Assembly: GCA_021850985.1 (NCBI GenBank)
Contig: JAJZJX010000003.1
Span: 49,658-113,657, forward strand
From: a bacterium
Lineage (GTDB): Bacteria; SZUA-79; Acidulodesulfobacterales; Acidulodesulfobacteraceae
Reading direction: 5' to 3'
DNA length: 64,000 bases
The position numbers were made by a program, and so were the translations under genes. The notes beneath the pieces were generated by a model that ran no database searches, was not told the DNA's origin, and worked only from the letters and a program-made list of their open reading frames with translations. Positions 8,730 to 15,439 of this stretch are shown here, in pieces (position 1 is the stretch's first letter; every line of letters starts with the position of its first letter).

Positions 8730-9656
8730 TTAAGCTCTGCCGGAAGAGCCGAGGACTTTCATTCTTTCGGTAATTACTTCAACTACGTAATCTCTTGCCG
8801 GACCGAAAATCTTTCTCGGATCTATCTGGGATTTATCGTTTACCATGCTTTCCCTGACTTTTGCAAGAAATGCAATACGCAGATCGGTGTCGGTATTAAC
8901 TTTGTTTATGCCGAATTTTACCGCTTCTTTAAGTACGTCGAACGGAACGCCTTTTGCGCCTTTTAAGTCTCCGCCGAATTCTTCGAATTTTTTCGACGCT
9001 GTTTCGGGAACAGACGATGCGCCGTGCAGTACCAGAGGAATACCCGTTAATTCTTTGACTTTTTTCAGCCTTTCAAAATCGAGCTTTGCTTCTCCTTTAA
9101 ACTTAAATGCTCCGTGTGAAGTGCCTATAGCGGGTGCAAGAAAATCTATGCCTGACGCTTCTACGAAATCGCGCGCTTCATCCGGATTTACAAGCACGGC
9201 ATCTCTTTCCGCGACGGAAACGTTGTCTTCTACGCCTTGAAGCCTTCCAAGCTCGGCTTCTACGGAAATTCCGACAGGATGGCATATGCCTGTTATCTGT
9301 TTCGTCAATTTAAGATTTTCTTCGTATGGAAAATGCGAAGCATCTATCATAACCGAGGTAAATCCTGCTTTTACCGCAGTCATTACGGCTTTTATATTAG
9401 AGCCGTGATCAAGATGCAGAGCAACCGGTATATAAGGAAATTCATCTGAAAGGGTTTTGACCATAGAATGCATCATTTTTGCGCCGGCGTATTTCATGGC
9501 TCCTTCGCTTGCGGCAATTATAATCGGCGATTTTTCGGAATCGGCGGCGGAAAATATTGCCTGTAAAAATTCCATATTATTGGCATTAAAAGCCCCTACT
9601 GCATAACCTTTCTTATTTGCGTCGTCAAGAATTTCTTTTGCGGATACTAACGGCAT
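8730..9656 (-). CDS. fba: Class II fructose-bisphosphate aldolase
   Basis: This zinc-dependent aldolase interconverts fructose 1,6-bisphosphate and the two triose phosphates in glycolysis and gluconeogenesis. The 308-residue length is typical of the short class II group. Visible signatures are GAFNANNMEF near the N-terminus, the HLDHGS zinc/catalytic motif, a SVMIDASHFPYEEN segment, then VEAELGRLQG, and a late VLHGASSVPE motif. A GGAGG site precedes the ATG. The selenocysteine tRNA gene lies 42 nt upstream on the same strand, with no terminator between them, so the two may share a transcript. Confidence 0.95.
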   Translation of the reverse strand: MPLVSAKEILDDANKKGYAVGAFNANNMEFLQAIFSAADSEKSPIIIAASEGAMKYAGAKMMHSMVKTLSDEFPYIPVALHLDHGSNIKAVMTAVKAGFTSVMIDASHFPYEENLKLTKQITGICHPVGISVEAELGRLQGVEDNVSVAERDAVLVNPDEARDFVEASGIDFLAPAIGTSHGAFKFKGEAKLDFERLKKVKELTGIPLVLHGASSVPETASKKFEEFGGDLKGAKGVPFDVLKEAVKFGINKVNTDTDLRIAFLAKVRESMVNDKSQIDPRKIFGPARDYVVEVITERMKVLGSSGRA

Positions 9657-9698
9657 TTCGTACCTCCTTATCGCATTATTTAATATTTAAGTTATTTT

Positions 9699-9793
9699 TG
9701 GCGGAAGCGTACGGGAATCGAACCCGCCTTGCCCTTTTGGGGACAACTGTTGATTTGAAGTCAAAGGGGAGCACCAGCCCTCCAATCGCTTCC
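9699..9793 (-). tRNA. selC: tRNA-Sec (anticodon TCA), selenocysteine
   Basis: Read on the minus strand this is a 95-nt tRNA with acceptor arms GGAAGCG / CGCTTCC and an encoded GCCA end. The anticodon loop CTTCAAA gives anticodon TCA, which reads UGA. The extended acceptor/T arm, long variable arm and T arm with GGTTCGATTCC are the shape of bacterial tRNA-Sec. It implies UGA recoding in this organism, with SelA, SelB and selenoproteins elsewhere. No SelA/SelB gene is seen in the window. Confidence 0.93.
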
Positions 9794-9842
9794 ATATTAA
9801 TTATATCAATAAAATTAGATTATGCAAATAAAATTCCTCAAT

Positions 9843-9897
9843 CTCAATAAGCAAACACAGTCGGCAGTAAGAGAATAAATAAATCCGGCACCTTTTA
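9843..9897 (-). repeat. Dispersed repeat family B, copy 1
   Basis: On the minus strand the element starts AAAGGTGCCGGATTTATT and continues through a TCTCTTACTGCCGACTG stretch to TTTGCTTATTGAG. It matches the copy at 24517 over most of its length and shorter copies elsewhere. It lies between selC and tRNA-Ser. Confidence 0.7.
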
Positions 9898-9963
9898 AAT
9901 GACACCTTTAAAAAATAATCTTTGAATATATTTTAAAATAATGATAAATTATATATATGTAAA

Positions 9964-10053
9964 GGAGAGATGTCCGAGAGGCCGAAGGAGCATGACTGGA
10001 AATCATGTATAGATGCAAGTCTATCGAGGGTTCGAATCCCTCTCTCTCCGCCA
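9964..10053 (+). tRNA. tRNA-Ser (anticodon GGA)
   Basis: A 90-nt class II tRNA with acceptor arms GGAGAGA / TCTCTCC, an encoded GCCA end and a long variable arm (TATAGATGCAAGTCTATC). The anticodon loop CTGGAAA gives anticodon GGA, which reads UCC and UCU. The T arm is GAGGGTTCGAATCCCTC. The last 18 nt of the gene recur at the end of each 150-bp unit in the tandem array that starts immediately downstream. Confidence 0.95.
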
Positions 10054-10470
10054 TACGTTCTTAATGTTTTGCATTATATAATTTATTCAAATATTGATTA
10101 AGGCACATAGAGAGGGGTTCGAACCCTCGAAGCGCGAAGCGCGTAAGAGGGTTTGCAAGTATTTAAACTTTTCGAAGAAAAGTTCATCCCTCTCTCTCCG
10201 CCATACGTTCTTAATGTTTTGCATTATATAATTTATTCAAATATTGATTAAGGCACATAGAGAGGGGTTCGAACCCTCGAAGCGCGAAGCGCGTAAGAGG
10301 GTTTGCAAGTATTTAAACTTTTCGAAGAAAAGTTCATCCCTCTCTCTCCGCCATATGTTCTTAATGTTTTGCATTATATAATTTATTCAAATATTGATTA
10401 AGGCACATAGAGAGGGGTTCGAACCCTCGAAGCGCGAAGCAGATATTTAATTAAGTCTTTCGAAGAAAAG
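10054..10470 (+). repeat. Tandem 150-bp repeat array carrying copies of the tRNA-Ser 3' end
   Basis: Two complete units (10054-10203 and 10204-10353) and a third, shortened one (from 10354, degenerate after 10440) follow tRNA-Ser with a period of exactly 150 bp. They are identical except for one C-to-T change at 10356. Each full unit ends with the last 18 nt of the tRNA, ATCCCTCTCTCTCCGCCA, and has a central T-arm-like palindrome GAGGGGTTCGAACCCTC plus GAAGCGCGAAGCGCG. The third unit has lost about 17 nt and runs into the tatA ribosome-binding site. No coding frame is supported. The layout is that of the E. coli tyrT repeats, from which rtT RNA is processed. This array fills the 423-nt gap before tatA. 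Confidence 0.9.
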
Positions 10471-10476
10471 ACGGAG

Positions 10477-10782
10477 GTGGGCAATATGTTTGGTTTAGGC
10501 ATTCCAGAACTTTTAATTATTTTAGTAGTCGTTTTTTTAATTTTCGGAGCCGGCAAACTTCCCCAAATAGGAAGCGGTTTAGGAAAAGCTTTGAGAAATT
10601 TTAAAAACAGCGTTTCGGGAAAGGACGAAATAGACGTTACGCCGCAAAATTCTCAAAACGAAGATGAAATAGCGGCTAAACCGAAAAGACGGCAGATAGC
10701 GGCTAAAACTGCTGAGAAAACAAGTTCTAATTACGTTAAGCCGGCCGTTTCTAAGAGAAAAAAGACGGTTAAAAAAGCATAA
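10477..10782 (+). CDS. tatA: Sec-independent protein translocase subunit TatA/E
   Basis: TatA forms the size-adaptable pore of the twin-arginine pathway, which exports folded, often cofactor-containing proteins. The 101-residue product has the signature [26 protein letters not shown]: a short membrane helix, then the FGAGKLP hinge and an amphipathic helix [16 protein letters not shown]. The tail is a Lys-rich disordered region. A strong GGAGGTG site lies 7 nt before the ATG, inside sequence joined to the third tandem unit. No TatC is in the window. It converges with the next gene across an 11-nt gap. Confidence 0.93.
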   Translation: MGNMFGLGIPELLIILVVVFLIFGAGKLPQIGSGLGKALRNFKNSVSGKDEIDVTPQNSQNEDEIAAKPKRRQIAAKTAEKTSSNYVKPAVSKRKKTVKKA

Positions 10783-10793
10783 TTACGGTTTGA

Positions 10794-11498
10794 TTACTTT
10801 GTTATTCTGTAAAAGTGGCTTATTGTAATAGAATAGTTTTTTGAATTTGGATTAATGTCGAAAAATACCGCCATAAATTTTACCGGATGATTGGGCAGAA
10901 TTTCTACATCGGACATGTCGTCGCCGTCTTTATTTTGCAGCGCCATATTTATAGACACGTTGGACATCTTTTTAAGTTTGTTTAAATTTATAAAATTTCC
11001 CGCAAATACGTGTTTTGTCAGCAGAACAATATTTTTTGTGCTGTAAAGTTTGCACGTCAGCTTAACATAGCTTACGGGGAACTTATTTTTATTTATCAGA
11101 TAGCCGGTAATCAATAAATTATTTTCGGGAAGCGCTTCAGATTTATAAACCAATGTTTTTAAGCCGTATAATTTTATATCGGTATTGTTCCCCGGAAATA
11201 TAGTTTTAAATAAGTAGTATGCAGATATTAATGCAGCTATAAAAACTATAATATAAAATATCTTTTTAAATCCGCCCTTAGCATCGCTTCTTTCGTATTT
11301 ACCGTAATTTTCTTCGGAATTTGTTTTGTTTTCTTTCTTCGGAACGGCTTTTTTTTTCGTGCTGCCGGGCTGGTTTTCTTCAAGAAAAAAGTCGGATAAA
11401 TCTTCTTTGTCTATTTTTCCAAGCGAAAACGGTTTATGAGATTCGTCGTCTTTATGAAAAAGTTCGTCGTCGTCCCCGCCCAATTTCCATTTATCCAT
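10794..11498 (-). CDS. Single-pass membrane protein, DUF3426-like extracytoplasmic domain
   Basis: A 234-residue protein with an acidic, low-complexity cytoplasmic N-terminus (about residues 1-78), one membrane helix (FYIIVFIAALISAYYLF) and a periplasmic domain of about 130 residues. The latter alternates strands in the pattern of a small beta-sandwich: ITGYLINKNKFPVSYVKLTC, then a Pro-His-Pro turn and VKFMAVFFDINP. This resembles the DUF3426 domain found downstream of zinc-ribbon modules, but no zinc ribbon is present, so the assignment is tentative. No function is claimed. A separate transcript runs away from the small-RNA locus. Confidence 0.5.
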   Translation of the reverse strand: MDKWKLGGDDDELFHKDDESHKPFSLGKIDKEDLSDFFLEENQPGSTKKKAVPKKENKTNSEENYGKYERSDAKGGFKKIFYIIVFIAALISAYYLFKTIFPGNNTDIKLYGLKTLVYKSEALPENNLLITGYLINKNKFPVSYVKLTCKLYSTKNIVLLTKHVFAGNFINLNKLKKMSNVSINMALQNKDGDDMSDVEILPNHPVKFMAVFFDINPNSKNYSITISHFYRITK

Positions 11499-11608
11499 AT
11501 TATTTTAAATTCGACCTCTAATTTATGTTTGCCATATTAAAATTTATTTTATATTTTATCATATAAACATTATATTTAAAATACAAAATACTCCTTATAA
11601 TTTTTCTA

Positions 11609-11638
11609 TTGACATAATAATATAAATTTTGCTAAAAT
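11609..11638 (+). promoter_or_regulatory. Sigma-70 type promoter for a short transcript
   Basis: A perfect -35 box TTGACA (11609-11614) and a -10 box TAAAAT (11633-11638) are separated by 18 bp. The expected start is near 11645. The next element is a strong terminator about 20 nt further on, with no ORF between, so the promoter appears to drive a short RNA. Confidence 0.65.
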
Positions 11639-11644
11639 AAAAAC

Positions 11645-11703
11645 AGTAATTCTTTTCTCCATTTTTCCCCCTGATGTATGCCGAATATGTCAGGGGGTTT
11701 TTT
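11645..11703 (+). ncRNA. Candidate small RNA of about 60 nt (or attenuated leader)
   Basis: Bounded by the promoter at 11609 and the terminator at 11667-11703. The predicted transcript is a 22-nt pyrimidine-rich single-stranded 5' part (TTCTTTTCTCCATTTTTCC) followed by the terminator stem. No start codon with a reading frame fits. The 5' part holds a CTTTTCTCC stretch that could pair with GGAGAAAAG-like ribosome-binding sites; this is inference. The downstream gene has its own extended -10 promoter, which favours an independent small RNA over a leader. Confidence 0.45.
11667..11703 (+). terminator. Strong intrinsic terminator
   Basis: Stem CCCCCTGATGTAT / ATATGTCAGGGGG (13 bp with two wobbles), loop GCCGA, then a run of T residues. 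It ends the candidate small RNA. Confidence 0.85.
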
Positions 11704-11752
11704 ATTTATATTTAACATACAATCTGTTTGATTAATAAAAGCCGAATTTTTT

Positions 11753-11761
11753 TGGTATAAT
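11753..11761 (+). promoter_or_regulatory. Extended -10 promoter of rfaE2
   Basis: TGGTATAAT matches the extended -10 consensus TGnTATAAT. The expected start is near 11768, giving a leader of about 18 nt before the ATG at 11786. No good -35 box is seen at normal spacing, as is usual for this promoter type. Confidence 0.5.
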
Positions 11762-11785
11762 TTAACATTTTGTATTAAGAAATAT

Positions 11786-12259
11786 ATGAAATCTAAAAAT
11801 ATAATAACGAAGAAGGATATAAAATCAAAATTTTCGAGGCTTAAAGCCGAATCAAAAAAAATTATATTTACGAACGGGTGTTTCGACATTATACATTCGG
11901 GACATATCAGCTATTTAAATAAGGCAAAAGCTCTCGGCGACGTATTGATAGTAGGATTAAACAGCGACGAATCGGTAAAGCGCTTAAAAGGCAAGGACAG
12001 ACCTATAGTAAACGAACGGGACAGGGCATACGTCCTTGCAAATTTAAAACCTGTGGATTACGTAGTTTTGTTCGACGAAGATACGCCTTGCGAACTTATA
12101 AAAGAGATAAAGCCGGACGTGCTTGTAAAAGGCGCGGACTATGAAGGGAAAAGCATCGCCGGAAGCGATATAGTCGAAGCCGCCGGCGGAAAAACGGTTT
12201 TGATAAATTTCGTAAAAGGCAAATCTACAAGCGAAATAATAAAGAAAATAAAATCCTGA
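11786..12259 (+). CDS. rfaE2: D-glycero-beta-D-manno-heptose 1-phosphate adenylyltransferase
   Basis: This enzyme attaches AMP to heptose 1-phosphate to give ADP-heptose for the lipopolysaccharide inner core. The 157-residue protein corresponds to the C-terminal domain of HldE as a free enzyme. The nucleotidyltransferase motif [14 protein letters not shown] (HxGH) is near residue 32, followed by [14 protein letters not shown] and [11 protein letters not shown]; a late GKSTSEII motif carries the second substrate site. No heptose kinase domain is attached or adjacent. The gene supports an outer membrane with heptose-containing LPS. Confidence 0.92.
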   Translation: MKSKNIITKKDIKSKFSRLKAESKKIIFTNGCFDIIHSGHISYLNKAKALGDVLIVGLNSDESVKRLKGKDRPIVNERDRAYVLANLKPVDYVVLFDEDTPCELIKEIKPDVLVKGADYEGKSIAGSDIVEAAGGKTVLINFVKGKSTSEIIKKIKS

Positions 12260-12328
12260 CCGATATTTATAATAAACGTTAGAATAAAAAATAATTAAAA
12301 ATAAAAACTGCAAATCGTCGAAAGAACT

Positions 12329-13135
12329 ATGAAAGATTATTACGACATTTTAGGCTTGGACGAGAATGCAGGAGAAACTTTAATTAAAAGCAGTTACAGA
12401 CAGCTTGCCTCTATATATCATCCCGATAAAAATCCTGAAAATCAAGATAAATTCATAGAAATAAACGAAGCTTATAAAACTCTTTCCGACGACGTTTTGA
12501 GAAGCGCATACGACAAAGAGCTAAAAGATTATAAAGCTTTTAAGGCATCGCAATCGGAAAATAAAATAAAGCCGTACAGGACGAGGCTCAGAGACGGAGC
12601 AAACGTTAATTTAATTTTGGATTTTACTTCCGATATAGAACAAAAATTTCAGGAGAACAAAAATATAAAAGAAGATTTAGAAAGGCGGGAATATTTCATA
12701 GATAAAATTATAGACGCAGAACGCTATATAAAATGTCCCTCCTGCAGCGGTGAAGGCAAAGAAAGCGGAACTCTGGGCATGCCTTGTCCTGAATGCCGCG
12801 GAACAGGAAATATTAAAAATAAAAGTTCTGGAATAATGGAATTATGCAGAAACTGCGACGGATACGGCGATATATTCTTGTATAAATGTAAAACGTGCAA
12901 AGGTATGGCACGGATAAAAACTTCCGAAAAGATAAAATTGGGCTTTTCTTTAAACAATCTTTTGAACGGCGGCGATAAAAATATAGTAATTTTTGAAAAT
13001 ATGGGAGACGCCGGAGTATTCGGAGGAAAAAACGGCAACCTCAATATTACGGTTAAAATAGACGAGAAAATCTTAAACAAAATTAATAAAACAGGCAGCA
13101 GTTTTTTAAGTAAATTTTCGTTTCTTAAAAAATAA
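12329..13135 (+). CDS. DnaJ-like co-chaperone with zinc-finger domain
   Basis: The first 65 residues or so are a J domain with the HPD motif (YHPDKNPE) that stimulates the DnaK ATPase. Residues about 131-195 form a DnaJ-type cysteine-rich domain with four C-x-x-C modules: CPSCSGEG, CPECRGTG, CRNCDGYG and CKTCKGMA. The Gly/Phe region is missing, and the tail of about 70 residues is shorter than the C-terminal substrate-binding region of true DnaJ (usual length about 375). It is therefore a DnaJ paralogue rather than the main DnaJ. No DnaK or GrpE gene is near. Confidence 0.85.
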   Translation: MKDYYDILGLDENAGETLIKSSYRQLASIYHPDKNPENQDKFIEINEAYKTLSDDVLRSAYDKELKDYKAFKASQSENKIKPYRTRLRDGANVNLILDFTSDIEQKFQENKNIKEDLERREYFIDKIIDAERYIKCPSCSGEGKESGTLGMPCPECRGTGNIKNKSSGIMELCRNCDGYGDIFLYKCKTCKGMARIKTSEKIKLGFSLNNLLNGGDKNIVIFENMGDAGVFGGKNGNLNITVKIDEKILNKINKTGSSFLSKFSFLKK

Positions 13136-13178
13136 AATAACAACTTTATAATGCGGGATTAAGTAATAAAAATATTCC

Positions 13179-13207
13179 TTGACAATTCATAGTATTTTTC
13201 ATAAAAT
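13179..13207 (+). promoter_or_regulatory. Sigma-70 type promoter of the diguanylate cyclase gene
   Basis: TTGACA (13179-13184), a 17-bp spacer and TAAAAT (13202-13207). The start is expected near 13214, which leaves a 60-nt leader to the GAGGAGAG ribosome-binding site and the ATG at 13276. Confidence 0.7.
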
Positions 13208-13275
13208 TCAAATAAATAAATTGTTATTATAATATATTATTTTTTTGTTTAGTTTAATATTAGAGGAGAGATTTT

Positions 13276-14271
13276 ATGGTCGGAGCAGAATTTCAAGACA
13301 AAAATTTTGAAATAGAACGAGATATACTTAAAAACGTCGAGATTAAAAATCTTCTTAATTCTTTAGAAGAAGGAGCGTTTGTAGTCGATAAAGAAGAAAA
13401 TCTTGTTTTTTATAACGATGCCGCTCCGATTATACTAAAAATAAATTTAAATGAATTTTTATATAAAAATATAAAACATATTTATTATTTTGAAAATCTT
13501 TCTAAAAATCAGTCTATTCCGGAATATATCAGAAATCTTGCTTCGGGATGCAAAATATGCAATATATGTTATTTGGAAGGCAAAGACCATTATTTTGAAA
13601 ACGAAAAAATTGACTTGTTTAACGAGTCGGGAGAAATAAAAGGCGCTTTATATTTAGTCAGGGATATAACTAAGGAAATACAGCTTGAACTGTCTTTATC
13701 TAACGAAGTCAAAACCGATAATCTTTCAGGACTATACAATTCAAGGTTTTTTCGCGAAGAATTAGATAAAGAAATATCGAGATGCTCCAGATACGGACAT
13801 GATTTATCCGTCTTATTTTTAGATATAAATAATTTTAAATACTTCAACGACACTCTTGGGCATCTTGCCGGCGACGAAATTATAAGATTTACCGGAGAAT
13901 CTTTAAAAAATGCTATAAGAAAAAACGTAGATACCGCTTTTAGATACGGAGGCGACGAATTTACGGTTATATTGCCGAATACGCCCGCAAAAAGATCTAC
14001 TATAGTAGCAAATAGAATTTTATTTAATTTTAACAACGGTTTTAACGAAAAGTTAAAAATGCTTATGTCGGATGAAAATTTTAACGAAAAATTAGATAAT
14101 TTTACTTTAAATAATAATGACGGAAAATCAAAAAAGATAGGTCTGTCTATAGGTGTATCCGGATTTAAAAAAGGTAAAAATGCCGACGAAATAATAGAAG
14201 AAGCGGATATGGCAATGTATAAGGCAAAACGTGGAAACGGAAATCAAGTTTTTATTTACGAAGAACAATAA
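13276..14271 (+). CDS. PAS-GGDEF diguanylate cyclase with a CxxCxxC motif
   Basis: A 331-residue soluble protein. Residues about 26-138 form a PAS-like sensor (LEEGAFVVDKEENLVFYN ending in VRDITKE). Residues about 150-330 are a GGDEF domain that makes cyclic di-GMP from two GTP; the active-site motif is intact as RYGGDEF, and substrate-binding D-x-N-FKYFND is present. An allosteric I-site RxxD is not obvious. Unusually, the sensor contains GCKICNIC, placing cysteines at about 92, 95 and 98, which could bind a metal or sense redox state (inference). The gene has its own promoter. Confidence 0.85.
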   Translation: MVGAEFQDKNFEIERDILKNVEIKNLLNSLEEGAFVVDKEENLVFYNDAAPIILKINLNEFLYKNIKHIYYFENLSKNQSIPEYIRNLASGCKICNICYLEGKDHYFENEKIDLFNESGEIKGALYLVRDITKEIQLELSLSNEVKTDNLSGLYNSRFFREELDKEISRCSRYGHDLSVLFLDINNFKYFNDTLGHLAGDEIIRFTGESLKNAIRKNVDTAFRYGGDEFTVILPNTPAKRSTIVANRILFNFNNGFNEKLKMLMSDENFNEKLDNFTLNNNDGKSKKIGLSIGVSGFKKGKNADEIIEEADMAMYKAKRGNGNQVFIYEEQ

Positions 14272-14306
14272 AAACAAAACAGATATTGCAATACCGATAT
14301 AAAATA

Positions 14307-15374
14307 TTATGTATGGAATACGATCATCAGCAGCGCCGCAGTATAAACAAGCGCAATAATTATAGACGATACTTCCATTATCCTTATAGTTTCAATTATA
14401 CTTTCAGCGTCCGGCTGATTGTAGTTTTCAAATCCTATAACCGGTCTTCTGCTTTCAACGCCGCTGTAATAATTTACGCCGCCTAATTTAATATTCAGTG
14501 CGCCTGCGGTAACGGACTCAAGCTGTCCGCCGTTGGGACTGGGGTGATTTTTTCTGAATTTTATAAAGGATAATAGGGCAGATTTATTTTTATAATTATT
14601 TAAAGCAATACTTAAAATAAATATAGATAACATCATGAATAAAGCCGTTATTCTGAATGGTACAAAATTTAAAGCGTCGTCTAATCGCGCAGAAAATTTA
14701 CCGAATTTCTCATATTTTTTATTTTTGTATCCGACTATAGAGTCTAAAAGATTTGCAGTTTTGTAAATTACGGCAGATAAAACGCCTAAGAATATAATGA
14801 AATAAACCTGTAAAAATTCTGCTATTAAACAATGTTTTGAAATCATCAATCCTGCTATTCCTCCCAAGGTAAAATAAAAAGCGACGGAGCCTATTCCGTC
14901 GCCTGTATTTTCAGAAACCGACTCTACGACGGCTCTGGAAATTTCGGGCGGATTAAGGTTTTTGCTATCCCTGCCGGCAAGAGACGGGAGATTTTCTCTT
15001 GCGCCGTTTATATCGCCGGTTTTAAGCATTTTATATATTTTTAAAGCTTCATGCCTTAATCCTCCGGCAGAAAGAAAAGAAGCAAGTATGTATAAAGAAA
15101 AGATATAGAAGAGCGGGGGCGAAATATAAAATATTGCAAAGCATGCCGCAGAAAATAGAGCCGATATAACGAGAATAGTTATTACGTTAAAAAAAATACC
15201 TGATATAATTTTATCGGAAAATGTATATAGCCGCTTTTCTATATTTAAGGCAATTCGTCCCATTATGTTCAGCGGATGCAGTTTATATTTTAAGAAGCCT
15301 GAATAAAATTCGATTATAAATGCTAAAGGAAAAAATAATGCGAGATAAATATAATTAAACAGCAAAGAAGGCAT
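14307..15374 (-). CDS. cobD: Adenosylcobinamide-phosphate synthase CobD/CbiB
   Basis: CobD is the membrane enzyme that attaches aminopropanol (or its phosphate) to adenosylcobyric acid late in cobamide synthesis. The 355-residue product has several membrane segments and the family motifs: KLHPLNIMGR near residue 30, GGLRHEA, the loop GRDSKNLNPPEISRAVVESVSENTGDG split over two lines of the fold, and the C-terminal HPSPNGGQLES segment with LGGVNYY. No other cobalamin gene is adjacent. It converges with the diguanylate cyclase gene across 35 nt. Confidence 0.93.
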   Translation of the reverse strand: MPSLLFNYIYLALFFPLAFIIEFYSGFLKYKLHPLNIMGRIALNIEKRLYTFSDKIISGIFFNVITILVISALFSAACFAIFYISPPLFYIFSLYILASFLSAGGLRHEALKIYKMLKTGDINGARENLPSLAGRDSKNLNPPEISRAVVESVSENTGDGIGSVAFYFTLGGIAGLMISKHCLIAEFLQVYFIIFLGVLSAVIYKTANLLDSIVGYKNKKYEKFGKFSARLDDALNFVPFRITALFMMLSIFILSIALNNYKNKSALLSFIKFRKNHPSPNGGQLESVTAGALNIKLGGVNYYSGVESRRPVIGFENYNQPDAESIIETIRIMEVSSIIIALVYTAALLMIVFHT

Positions 15375-15439
15375 TTGATTTTATTTTACAGTTTACATAA
15401 TGTATCTTATGGGACATCATAAATATTTTAACGTATGAC

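Noticed and set aside
9617..9850. Short plus-strand frame over the selC gene
   Set aside because: It overlaps the 5' end of fba and the tRNA-Sec gene; no coding signal.
10054..10470. The tandem array as a CRISPR
   Set aside because: The units are 150 bp, contiguous and nearly identical, with no unique spacers, and no cas genes are near.
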